Positions 43,741 to 51,767 of a stretch of DNA of 64,000 nucleotides are shown piece after piece. Origin of the DNA: Streptomyces sp. NL15-2K. GTDB taxonomy: Bacteria; Actinomycetota; Actinomycetes; Streptomycetales; Streptomycetaceae. The notes below the pieces were generated by a model. It had not been told where the DNA came from. It saw only the letters and a program-made list of their open reading frames with translations, and did no database searches. The translations under genes were made by a program, and so were the position numbers. Each line of letters starts with the position of its first letter. Position 1 is the stretch's first letter. The stretch is from contig NZ_CP130630.1 in the NCBI RefSeq assembly GCF_030551255.1, positions 10,787,001 through 10,851,000 of the forward strand, given 5' to 3'.

Positions 43741-43865
43741 GACACCCCTCAGACGTCCACCGGGCCGCGACCTCACACCGACTCAGCGAACCGTCAACCG
43801 AGCGCTGTCCGCGCGCGGGCGTCCTCACCCTGCGGGATCAGTTCCTCTCTCGACCTTGCGCACGG

Positions 43866-43904
43866 AAACCGATCGGTTTACAGTTGTCGGAAACCGATCA
43901 GTTT
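43866..43904 (+). promoter_or_regulatory. Paired TetR-type operators ahead of SDR gene 2
   Basis: AAACCGATCGGTTT (43866-43879) and AAACCGATCAGTTT (43891-43904), 25 bp apart, the same sequence and spacing as at 27031-27069. The second has one mismatch. They end 21 bases before the SDR start. Confidence 0.8.
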
Positions 43905-43925
43905 CCTCCGGGGATTCAGGAGTCC

Positions 43926-44744
43926 ATGATGACGACAAATCGGCCGGTGGCACTCGTGACGGGCGCGTCGTCCGGCATCGGGAAGGAAGCCGCGCTCGCG
44001 CTGGTCGCAGCGGGTTTCGACGTGGTCGGCACAAGCCGCGACACCTCACGCGTCACGCCGCTCGACGGTGTGACGTTCCTCGACCTCGACGTGGCCAGTG
44101 ACACGTCGGTGACCGCCGCGGTGCAGCAGGTGGTCGACCGGTTCGAGCGGATTGACGTCCTGGTCAACAACGCAGGTGTCGGCTTGATGGGTGCGGCCGA
44201 GGAAAACTCCATCGCGCAGGCCCAGGGCGTCTTCGACATCAACGTCTTCGGCGTCATGCGCATGGTGAAAGAAGTTCTGCCGCACATGCGCGCCCGTGGG
44301 CGCGGACGCATCATCAACCTCTCCTCCGTGGTCGGCTTCCTCCCCGCGCCCTACATGGCCGTCTACGCCGCCTCCAAGCATGCGGTCGAGGGGTACTCCG
44401 AGTCCCTGGACCACGAGGTCCGCGGGCACGGCGTCCGGGCGCTCATCGTCGAACCCGCCTACACGAGTACCGGATTCGAGGCCAACAGCCCGCGGCCCGA
44501 CACGCCCCTGCAGGTCTACGCGGACCCGCGGGGCGCCTTCGACCGCATGATGGAGACAGCGATCAAGGGCGGTGACGATCCCGCCGTCGTCGCCAAGGTG
44601 ATCGTCGCGGCAGCGACCGACGCGAAGCCGAAAGTGCGCTACACCGCCGGTCCCACGGCCGGACGTGCGAGCGCACTGCGCCGGATCGCTCCTGCCGCGG
44701 TCTTCGACAAGCAGATCCGCAAGCTCAACCAGCTGGCCGACTGA
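43926..44744 (+). CDS. Short-chain dehydrogenase/reductase (SDR)
   Basis: 272 residues. Cofactor loop VTGASSGIGKEAA, the aspartate of LDLDVAS, NNAGVGLMG, catalytic serine in INLSSVVGF, and YAASK. The acidic/neutral residues after strand 2 (TSRDTSR) fit NADP use. GGAG lies before ATG 43926; ATG 43929 is equally placed. It differs clearly from the SDR at 27088 but shares the same double operator, so both are likely under one TetR-family repressor. Confidence 0.9.
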   Translation: MMTTNRPVALVTGASSGIGKEAALALVAAGFDVVGTSRDTSRVTPLDGVTFLDLDVASDTSVTAAVQQVVDRFERIDVLVNNAGVGLMGAAEENSIAQAQGVFDINVFGVMRMVKEVLPHMRARGRGRIINLSSVVGFLPAPYMAVYAASKHAVEGYSESLDHEVRGHGVRALIVEPAYTSTGFEANSPRPDTPLQVYADPRGAFDRMMETAIKGGDDPAVVAKVIVAAATDAKPKVRYTAGPTAGRASALRRIAPAAVFDKQIRKLNQLAD

Positions 44745-44819
44745 CCCCCGCCGCCCCGCGCACCCAGCTCGCCCGGAAGCACTGCGGGAGCCGGACCTCT
44801 TGGCGGAGGGGGCGCCGGG

Positions 44820-45017
44820 GTGACCACAGGCGGAGGCGGACGTACAGGCCAGCGAGAGCAGGAAGTTCTGCGCTCCGTGCTCTACATGCTCAACCAGCTC
44901 GGCGCGGCCATCGGCATCGCCCTCGTCACGGTCGTCATGAAGACCCTGGGCGACGGGAACGTTCTGGACGCCGCGGTGTCCGAGCAGGCGGCAGCCGACG
45001 CCCACGGGATGCGCTGA
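44820..45017 (+). pseudogene. MFS transporter C-terminal fragment
   Basis: From a GTG the frame gives 65 residues, including VLYMLNQLGAAIGIALVTVV, which resembles one of the last helices of DHA2-type MFS exporters and the short tail that follows (SEQAAADAHGMR). No other transmembrane segments remain. Confidence 0.5.
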
Positions 45018-45078
45018 CTGCCGGAACCGGCGTTCGCCCGTGGGCAGCAACTACCTGCGCGCCGCGGGTGCGGGAGCT

Positions 45079-45924
45079 CTACGGGGCGCCTCGCCCCGCA
45101 CGCTGGATGAGGTCCTGGGTGATGTCGTGGAGCCGTTTGGCGTCATCGGGGTCGAAGGTGCTGCCGCCCCGCACATTGAGCGGCCGGCGCTCCTGAAAAG
45201 CGCTCAGCGTCTCGGAAGGCGGGGAGTCGATCAGCGCGGAGACGAGCCGGACGCCTCCCTGGATGGGAGCGCCGGCCCGCCGCATCTCCTCGGCGCGCAC
45301 CGTCATCACCGGGTGGAACTCGCCGACGAAGCCGCCCGCGATGTTGCCCGGGAAGAGGAGCACATAGCGAATGCCGCGCTCTTGGTGCTCGGTGTCGAAG
45401 TGGACGCCGAGCAGGTCGTTGAGCCTTCCGCCCAGGAGCATCGCGTCCCAGCCGTCGTAGCCGCGCTCCAGCTCCAGGTCGTCCCAGTGGATGGGGACCA
45501 TGTGGTTGCCGGGCCCCGCAACGTTCACGACGACCGGCTCGGGGGCCTTCTCCAGGCACTCGGCCAGACCGTGGCTCAGCAGGTAACGGCTCAGGTAGAA
45601 GAGCGCGAGGTGGTGTTCGATCCCCTCGCTGGTCACGCGGCGGTAGGAGCGGAAGAACCGGGCGCACAGGACGAGCGCGTCCACGACGGGGAAGTCGGAC
45701 TTGACCTCCTCGACGACCCTCTGGTTCTCACTGACGAGGCTGAGGTCCGCCTCGATGAAGAAGGCACGTCCGCCGTGTCCGTCCTTCTTCGCCTGCCTGA
45801 GGTACGTCTCCCCCTTGCCCGCGTCGCGGCTGACGACCACCACCCGGTCCCCGCGCTCGAGGTACGTGTGGGCGAGGGCCTGTCCGAGTCCGGACGTACC
45901 TCCCGTGATCACGATGGTTTTCAC
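45079..45924 (-). CDS. SDR-fold protein lacking the usual Tyr-Lys pair
   Basis: 281 residues. The cofactor motif ITGGTSGLGQALAHTYLERG and an acidic site in FFIEADLSLV are normal for an NAD(P)-binding SDR, and VVVNVAGPGN occupies the catalytic-serine position. At the place of YxxxK the sequence is WDAMLLGGRLNDLLG, so both catalytic residues appear to be replaced. It may be a binding or atypical SDR. The GTG at 45924 follows AAGGAG by seven bases. It lies 82 bases after the MFS gene and may be cotranscribed with it. Confidence 0.8.
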   Translation of the reverse strand: MKTIVITGGTSGLGQALAHTYLERGDRVVVVSRDAGKGETYLRQAKKDGHGGRAFFIEADLSLVSENQRVVEEVKSDFPVVDALVLCARFFRSYRRVTSEGIEHHLALFYLSRYLLSHGLAECLEKAPEPVVVNVAGPGNHMVPIHWDDLELERGYDGWDAMLLGGRLNDLLGVHFDTEHQERGIRYVLLFPGNIAGGFVGEFHPVMTVRAEEMRRAGAPIQGGVRLVSALIDSPPSETLSAFQERRPLNVRGGSTFDPDDAKRLHDITQDLIQRAGRGAP

Positions 45925-46006
45925 CGGGAGTCTCCTTGCGTGGACGAGTAGCTCGAAGAGCGTGCTTTTCCAGAGGTCTGCCAGAAGGGCCTGCAGATCC
46001 CGGCGA

Positions 46007-47473
46007 TCACAATTCGGCGGTTTCGGTGGGCGTGGCGGGCCGCCGGTTCGGGCTGAGGGTGATGCAGAGCGCCGCGCTGACGACCAGGATCGCCACCACG
46101 GTGAAGGTGCAGGCGGCGATGGCCGTGGCGTGACCGCTGCCCTCCACCGTGCCGTAGTAGATCGTGCCGAGGCCCGCGACACCCACCGCGGCGCCGAACT
46201 GCTGACTGGTGGTCCAGACGCCGGAGGCCGAACCGGCGTGCTCGACGGGCACCGTGGAGAGGAACAGCGTGGTGAGCGGCGGCATGACGAACGTCGTGCC
46301 CACGCCCAGGGCGAAGAGGCCGGGCACCAGCGACCAGCTGCCGATGCTGTCGCCCTCCGAGCCCTGCTCGGCGAGCAGGATGCCGAGCGCGCCCACGGCG
46401 CCCACCAGGCAGCCCGTCAGCACCAGCAGACGGCCGAACCGGGCAGTGAACCGGCCCACGAACCCGGCCGTGACCAGGCCGCCCGCGGGGAGCGCGATGC
46501 TGACCACACCGGCATCCATCGCGGAGTACTCCTTGCCTTCCTGCAGCCACAGCACGATCACCAGCAGGAACCCGCTGAGCGCCGCGAAGGCCAGCAACTG
46601 CACGGCCAGCGCCGCGGCGAGCGTCCGCCGCTGGAACAGTTCGACCGGCAGCAGGGCACCGGCCCGCCGTTCAGGACTGCGGTGCTCGACGAACGCCAGG
46701 CCCACCACCAGCGCGAAGCCCGCGACCAGGCAGGCCCAGATCCAGACGGGCCACCCGTAGCTGCGGCCCTCCAGCACCGGGAACACCAGCGCGGCCAGAC
46801 CGAGGGTGAGCACTCCGGCCGCCGCCAGACGGGGCCGGGCGCCGCCTTCCACCCGGCTCTCCGGCACCAGCCAGGCCGCCACGGCGGCCAGCACCACGGC
46901 GACCGGCACCGAGATCAGGAAGATCATGCGCCATCCCGTGCCCGCGATGTCCGCATCGATCAGCACACCCCCGAGCAGCAGACCTCCGGCCTGCGCGGTT
47001 CCGGCGACGAGGCCGAAGACGCCGAAGACCGTGCCCCGCTCCCGGCCCTGGAACATGGTGTACAAGAGGCTCATCACCTGCGGGGCGAGCGCGGCGGCCG
47101 CCAGCCCCTGCGCGGCACGCGCTGCGATCAGCATGCCGGGAGTGTCCGCGAGTCCGCTCCACACGCCGGTCACGGCGAAGGCGACGACTCCCAGCAGGAA
47201 GACGCGCTTGCGCCCCCACAGGTCACCCACCCGGGCAAAGGTGATCAGCGCGGCGGCGAAGGCCAGCAGATAGGCCGCCGCGATCCATTCCACCTGGGTG
47301 GGCGTGGCGCTCAGGTCACGCTGAATCGACGGTAAGGCAACGCTCACGATCGAGACGTTCAGCAGGTCGAGCATGAAGGCCAGGGTCAGTACGACCATAG
47401 CCGCCCACCTGCGGGGATACGGTGTATCCGCTTCAGGTGGTGCACCTGTCGTGGTTTCAGTTTCTATGGTCAC
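46007..47473 (-). CDS. DHA2-type MFS drug exporter
   Basis: 488 residues with about 14 predicted hydrophobic helices. Motif A-like GDLWGRKRVFLLG and motif C-like GLVAGTAQAGGLLLGGVLID are those of EmrB/QacA proton antiporters. The GTG at 47473 is preferred; the ATG at 47542 lies inside the operator palindrome. Two GGACCGATCGGTCC operators directly upstream and the adjacent TetR gene make this a classical repressor-exporter pair, probably induced by the exported compound. Confidence 0.88.
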   Translation of the reverse strand: MTIETETTTGAPPEADTPYPRRWAAMVVLTLAFMLDLLNVSIVSVALPSIQRDLSATPTQVEWIAAAYLLAFAAALITFARVGDLWGRKRVFLLGVVAFAVTGVWSGLADTPGMLIAARAAQGLAAAALAPQVMSLLYTMFQGRERGTVFGVFGLVAGTAQAGGLLLGGVLIDADIAGTGWRMIFLISVPVAVVLAAVAAWLVPESRVEGGARPRLAAAGVLTLGLAALVFPVLEGRSYGWPVWIWACLVAGFALVVGLAFVEHRSPERRAGALLPVELFQRRTLAAALAVQLLAFAALSGFLLVIVLWLQEGKEYSAMDAGVVSIALPAGGLVTAGFVGRFTARFGRLLVLTGCLVGAVGALGILLAEQGSEGDSIGSWSLVPGLFALGVGTTFVMPPLTTLFLSTVPVEHAGSASGVWTTSQQFGAAVGVAGLGTIYYGTVEGSGHATAIAACTFTVVAILVVSAALCITLSPNRRPATPTETAEL

Positions 47474-47525
47474 ATGCGCTCCCGGCTTGGCCGTTGCGGC
47501 GTCTCGGTGGGTCACGATCCAATGC

Positions 47526-47562
47526 GGACCGATCGGTCCCATGAGTGCGGACCGATCGGTCC
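47526..47562. promoter_or_regulatory. Paired TetR operators of the MFS gene
   Basis: GGACCGATCGGTCC occurs twice as a perfect palindrome (47526-47539 and 47549-47562), 23 bp apart. The sequence matches the single site ahead of the adjacent TetR gene except for one base. Confidence 0.85.
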
Positions 47563-47736
47563 GGAAACTGTACCTGGATAATGAGAGGGCGCAAGTGCGT
47601 CATGTCAACCGGAGCCTCTGGCTGTTCCAGCGACACCGCGGCAGTGCCGCCGACGATGGATCGGGCGCCGAGCACGCGATGGTGGCGGACCGTCAGGTTC
47701 GGCCCCGGCAAGGTCCGCCCATCGACCGCCCCGGAC

Positions 47737-48330
47737 TCAGCTCGCGCCGCTGCGGCTCACCGTCGCGGCGGTTTCGTTGCGGACGACATCCTGGGCGAGC
47801 TGGACGGCAATGGCCGCACTCTCTTCCCCGCTGACCCCGGACGCATTGATGTAGAGACCGTTGATGATCAGCAAGATGCGGTCGGCGAGGCGCTCCGGGG
47901 CGGGGGCCGAGGTCTGCCGCGCGAGTTCACAGAGCTGCTCGCGGACCGCGCTGAAGTGCTCCAGTGCGACCTGGTGGGCCGGGTGGTCGCGATCGGGGAA
48001 CTCGGCGTAGGTGTTGCGCAGCGGGCAACCCCGGGTTCCGGGTACGTTCACCCCCACGATGCGGACCAGTTCGACCAGCTGCTCCTGCGGCGCCGTCACG
48101 GTCGCGCGCGCGGCTTCCAGCGTGATGTCCCAACTGCGGGCGGCCCGCTGGAGGTAGGCCACCACCAGCTCGTCCTTGCTGTCGAACTCGCGATAGAGCA
48201 GGTTCTTCCCGCAGCCCGCCGCATCGATGATCCGCTGCATGCCGACGGCGTGCACGCCGTACCGGTCGAACAAGTCGGCTGCGGCGTCCAGTATGCGGTC
48301 ACGCGCGGAGGAAACTGGCGTTCGAACCAT
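47737..48330 (-). CDS. TetR-family repressor of the MFS exporter
   Basis: 197 residues. Helix-turn-helix GVHAVGMQRIIDAAGCGKNL and YREFDSKDELVVAYLQ, then a C-terminal domain with GCPLRNTYAEFPDRDHPAHQ, the group that includes many drug-efflux and aldehyde-response repressors. AGACCGATCGGTCC lies 15 bases before its start and two copies lie before the MFS gene, so it probably represses itself and the exporter. Confidence 0.9.
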   Translation of the reverse strand: MVRTPVSSARDRILDAAADLFDRYGVHAVGMQRIIDAAGCGKNLLYREFDSKDELVVAYLQRAARSWDITLEAARATVTAPQEQLVELVRIVGVNVPGTRGCPLRNTYAEFPDRDHPAHQVALEHFSAVREQLCELARQTSAPAPERLADRILLIINGLYINASGVSGEESAAIAVQLAQDVVRNETAATVSRSGAS

Positions 48331-48344
48331 ATTGCCACGCTACC

Positions 48345-48358
48345 AGACCGATCGGTCC
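48345..48358. promoter_or_regulatory. TetR autoregulatory operator
   Basis: AGACCGATCGGTCC, one base different from the two MFS operators, 15 bases upstream of the TetR ATG. Confidence 0.75.
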
Positions 48359-48361
48359 GGC

Positions 48362-48595
48362 GCCTGGATCGTCACCCGCGGCGCCGCGGGTGCGGAAATC
48401 GGCCGGACGGGAGAGCCTTGGCTGCACGTCGAGGCGGTGCCCACGGACGTCGTGGCCGATCCCACCGGGGTGGGCGACGCCTTCCGTGCCGGGTTCCTGG
48501 CGGCCGTCGTCCGGGGGCTGCCGTACCCGGAGGCCGGCCGCCTGGGCGGCGCGCTGGCCACCGTGGTGCTGCAGAACGTCGGAACCCAGACCTAG
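48362..48595 (+). pseudogene. PfkB-family sugar/nucleoside kinase, C-terminal fragment
   Basis: The frame reads WIVTRGAAGAEIGR and then DVVADPTGVGDAFRAGFLAA, which contains the PfkB signature with the catalytic aspartate (GVGDAF), and ends LATVVLQNVGTQT as adenosine-kinase-like proteins do shortly before their C-terminus. The first two thirds are missing; the 5' edge falls within the TetR operator region. Confidence 0.7.
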
Positions 48596-48649
48596 TCACA
48601 CCTGGCCCGCTGACGCCGGCCGCCGAAGTCATCACCCGGAGGAACGACC

Positions 48650-49579
48650 ATGACCCCATCGGCCCACGAACCGTCGCGCGGGGTGCGCCGGATCATCCTG
48701 GACGCCGCGGGGGTGCCGCTGTCCGCACTGCTCAGCGAGCCGGCCGGCGGCACCGCGCGTGCCGTCGTGGTCGCCGTGCACGGCGGCGGCATGAACGCGG
48801 GCTACTTCGACTGCCGGGCCCACCCCCAGCAGTCGCTGCTGACGCTGGGGGCGGACCTCGGCTACACCGTCCTGGCCGTGGACCGGCCGGGCTACCGCCA
48901 CTCCGCCGCCCGGCTGCCCCAGGGGCAGGGCCTGGCGGAGCAGGCCGTCTCGCTGCGCGCGGCTCTGCGCGACTTCACCTCCCGTCACGCAACGGGCGCG
49001 GGCCTGTTCCTGCTCGCTCATTCCTACGGCGGCAAGGTGGCGCTCACCGCCGCCGCGGACCCTGGTCTGCCGCACCTGCTCGGACTGGACATCTCCGGCT
49101 GCGGCCACGTGTACGCCGTCGAGCCGCACGAGCTGCCCACCGCCCACGACGACAATGGCCGAATGCGCAGGAGCTGGGGGCCGCTGCGTCTGTATCCACC
49201 GGGCACCTTCGCGGCGAGCAGCTCGATCGTCGAGCCCGTGCCCGCCCTGGAGCGGGCGGAGCTGGCGCGCTGGCCGCTGGTCTTCCGTACCACGGCGCCC
49301 GGCGTCCGCGTGCCCGTACGGCTGACCTTCGCCGAGCACGAGGCGTGGTGGCGCCACGACGACGCGGCCCTCGCCGATCTGGTCGCCCACTTCACGGCCG
49401 CCCCGCGCGTGAGCGTCGATCGCCAGCCGGCGGCCGGGCACAACATCAGCCTCGGCTGGGCTGCCCGCTCCTACCATCTGCGCGCCCTCGCGTTCCTCGA
49501 AGACTGCCTGATCTCCCGCGAAACGACGCTCACCCCGCCCTCTGCCGTCGATCCCCTCCCGTCCGCGGCGCTCTCCTGA
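48650..49579 (+). CDS. Alpha/beta hydrolase
   Basis: 309 residues. Oxyanion strand VVVAVHGGGMNAGYFD, LAVDRPGYRHSA, nucleophile elbow LLAHSYGGKVAL (serine in HSYGG) and late histidine in PAAGHNISLGW. No signal peptide. The family covers esterases and lactonases; neighbouring genes are fragments and give no pathway clue. GGAGG precedes the ATG by seven bases. The 3' end of the frame abuts an MFS fragment on the other strand, and the last 20 residues (TTLTPPSAVDPLPSAALS) may not be native. Confidence 0.82.
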   Translation: MTPSAHEPSRGVRRIILDAAGVPLSALLSEPAGGTARAVVVAVHGGGMNAGYFDCRAHPQQSLLTLGADLGYTVLAVDRPGYRHSAARLPQGQGLAEQAVSLRAALRDFTSRHATGAGLFLLAHSYGGKVALTAAADPGLPHLLGLDISGCGHVYAVEPHELPTAHDDNGRMRRSWGPLRLYPPGTFAASSSIVEPVPALERAELARWPLVFRTTAPGVRVPVRLTFAEHEAWWRHDDAALADLVAHFTAAPRVSVDRQPAAGHNISLGWAARSYHLRALAFLEDCLISRETTLTPPSAVDPLPSAALS

Positions 49580-49777
49580 CCATGACGGCACCGGTGCCGA
49601 AGCCTGCGATGAGGAGACCGGCAAGGGTCGGGCCGATGACGCGGGCGACGTTGAAGTAGGTGGCGCTCAGTGCCGACGCGTTGGGCAGCAGGTCGGCGCC
49701 GACCAACTCGCTCACGAACGACATACGGGTAGGGACCTCGACGGCGTTGACGGTGCCCAGGCAGAGGGCGAAAAGGC
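49579..49777 (-). pseudogene. MFS transporter fragment (EntS-like)
   Basis: Minus strand reads LFALCLGTVNAVEVPTRMSF and then NASALSATYFNVARVIGPTL AGLLIAGFGTGAVMV. This is the middle of MFS_3-type exporters such as EntS. Neither N- nor C-terminal helices remain. Confidence 0.65.
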
Positions 49778-50024
49778 CTGCGGATGATGCGTCCCTCCGA
49801 ACTGCTGTGCGTCACGCGGGACGGCCGGACCCGGGTCACGGACGGGCTGAGTCACCTCGTATCGCGCCCGGACCTCGTCGTGCCGTCGGCGGGCACCGTC
49901 AACGCCGTCGTTCCCTCCTCGCCGCCCTGGCCGGCACGGCCAGCCGGGGGCGCCCGTCCGGTCGTACGGTGGCCGGGTCCGCGCTCGCGTTCGGCACGTT
50001 CGCAGCGCGACTTCAAGCGGCTGG

Positions 50025-50693
50025 CGGCTGAACGGCCGCAAGTGCTTCGTCATCGACGGTACGACGGCGGATCTGCTCCTCGTCGTCGCCCGTACCGTCG
50101 AGGGCCCGTCGCTGTTCGCCGCCGACCGGCAGGTCACCGGCCTCACGGCCGAGCCGATGGAGACTCTCGACGCCACGCGGGCGATGGCCCGGCTGACGTT
50201 CGAGGGCGTGCCCGGGGCCCTTGTCGGGGCCGACGGACATGGCGGGCGCATCATGGCCCGCGTCCTGGACATCGCCTCGGTCGCCCTCGCCGCCGAGCAG
50301 GCGGGCGGGGCACGCCGGTGCCTGGAGATGAGCACGGACCACGCCCGTACCCGTCACCAGTTCGGCCGGCCCATCGGCTCCTTCCAGGCGGTCAAGCACA
50401 AGTGCGCGGACATGCTCGTCCAGGTCGAACTGGCCGAGGCCGCCTCCCGGGAGGCGGCACGGCTGGCCGCCGAGGGCTCCGCGGACTTCCCCGTCGCCGC
50501 GGCGGTGGCGCATGTGTGCTGCTCACGGGCGTACATGGTGGCCGCCATGGAGAACATCCAGGTCCACGGCGGCATCGGCTTCACCTGGGAGCACCCCGCG
50601 CACCTGTACTTCCGCCGGGCCAAGTCCTCGCAGCTGCTGTTCGGCGGCCCGGCGGTGTACCACGAGCGGTTGCTGGACCGGCTCGGCATCTGA
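50025..50693 (+). pseudogene. Acyl-CoA dehydrogenase, 5'-truncated
   Basis: From about 50031 the frame reads LNGRKCFVIDGTTADLLLVV, the middle beta-domain, and continues through TRHQFGRPIGSFQAVKHKCA and the FAD-contact segment ENIQVHGGIGFTWEHPAHLY to the natural C-terminus LLDRLGI. The N-terminal half with the catalytic-base loop context is missing. The piece upstream (49784-49900) has a short PSELLCVTRDGRTRVTDG segment of uncertain origin. Confidence 0.75.
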
Positions 50694-51554
50694 CCGGTTT
50701 TCAGGGCCTGTCAGTGGCGGGCGACTGCGCGCGAGCGAGTACAGGATCGGCAGGTGGGAGTCCCCGAAGGGGAGCCGGTACAGGCCGTCTTCGCCCTGCC
50801 GGAGGAAGCCGCGGGGGTCGATCTCGGTGGCGAGGTGTTCGCCCAGGTGCTTGGTCGTGAGGCCCGCTTCCGCGGCCGCGGTGACGATCTCACCGAGCGA
50901 GTACGGGTACTGGACGGTGTCCTGGGCCGGGGTCGTCAGGCCGGGGTCGGCGTAACTGCCGGTCTCCGTCTCGCGCTGGGGCTCGCCCCCGCCGTAGGGC
51001 CAGTCGACGACCAGCGGATCGAGGGAGGCGATCGTCTGGAACGCCGGATGCATGTCCACCAGCACCAGGCTCCCGCCGGGCTTCAGCGCCATGGCCGCGC
51101 CGCGCATCCAGGCCTTGACGTCGGCGATCCAGCACAGCACCCCGTAGGTGGCGACGACCAGGTCGAAGCGGCCTGCCAGACGCGTGGGCAGCCGCTGGGT
51201 GTCGGCCTCGACGAAGGTGGCCTCGAGACCGGCTCGTCCGGCCAGCAGCCGCGCCCGTTCGATCGCCACCGGTGAGAAGTCGACACCGGTGACCCGGGCA
51301 CCCAGACGAGCCCAGTTCAGCGTGTCCATCCCGAAGTGGCACTGCAGGTGGAGCAGGTCCTTCCCGCTCACGTCACCCGCGAGCTCACGCTCGAGGGCAT
51401 AGAGCGTCTGGCGCCCGGCGAGGAACGACTCGATGTCGTAGAACCTGTCCGTGGGAGTCGAACCGTGGACGCGGGCACGCTGGTCCCACAGCGCACGATT
51501 CAGCGCGAGGCCGTCTTCGCCGTTCGACATCGCGTCGGTCATGGGTTCGGTCAT
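50523..51554 (-). CDS. SAM-dependent methyltransferase with antisense read-through tail
   Basis: 343 residues. Class I methyltransferase fold: SAM motif DLLHLQCHFGMDTLNWARLG, acidic loop VTGVDFSPVAIERA, and post-motif FDLVVATYGVLCWI. The native protein probably ended near HLPILYSLARSR. After that the frame continues about 57 residues (ENRSDAEPVQQPLVV and on) that are simply the antisense of the acyl-CoA dehydrogenase fragment, so the original stop was lost at a junction near 50700. ATG 51554 was chosen; no clear ribosome-binding site. Confidence 0.75.
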   Translation of the reverse strand: MTEPMTDAMSNGEDGLALNRALWDQRARVHGSTPTDRFYDIESFLAGRQTLYALERELAGDVSGKDLLHLQCHFGMDTLNWARLGARVTGVDFSPVAIERARLLAGRAGLEATFVEADTQRLPTRLAGRFDLVVATYGVLCWIADVKAWMRGAAMALKPGGSLVLVDMHPAFQTIASLDPLVVDWPYGGGEPQRETETGSYADPGLTTPAQDTVQYPYSLGEIVTAAAEAGLTTKHLGEHLATEIDPRGFLRQGEDGLYRLPFGDSHLPILYSLARSRPPLTGPENRSDAEPVQQPLVVHRRAAEQQLRGLGPAEVQVRGVLPGEADAAVDLDVLHGGHHVRP

Positions 51555-51586
51555 GCGCCGAGAATGACACACCTCGGCGGGCGGGT

Positions 51587-51712
51587 TCAGCCGCGGGCGG
51601 CCTCACCGAGCAGCGCCTTCGCGATGATCACCTGCTGGATCTGGCTGGTGCCCTCATAGATCCGGAACAGCCGGGCGTCGCGGTGGAAACGCTCGACTGC
51701 GACACCGCGCAT
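51587..51712 (-). pseudogene. Acyl-CoA dehydrogenase C-terminal fragment
   Basis: 41 codons reading MRGVAVERFHRDARLFRIYE, then GTSQIQQVIIAKALLGEAAR and G, the unmistakable C-terminus of acyl-CoA dehydrogenases (RIYEGTSQIQ). The rest is absent: immediately upstream lies the palindrome CTCTAACTGTTTAGAG (51713-51728). It is a different enzyme from the plus-strand fragment at 50025. Confidence 0.8.
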
Positions 51713-51767
51713 CTCTAACTGTTTAGAGGAGGCAAGGGGTGAGGGTGAGGCGGCTCGGCGGAGCCGG

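Noticed and set aside
47474..47542. MFS start at the ATG at 47542
   Set aside because: That ATG lies within the operator palindrome (codons would read GPIGP); GTG 47473 is more plausible.
49784..49900. Possible M24 peptidase C-terminus (SELLCVTRDGRTRVTDG)
   Set aside because: Similarity is short and composition is generic; not enough to annotate.
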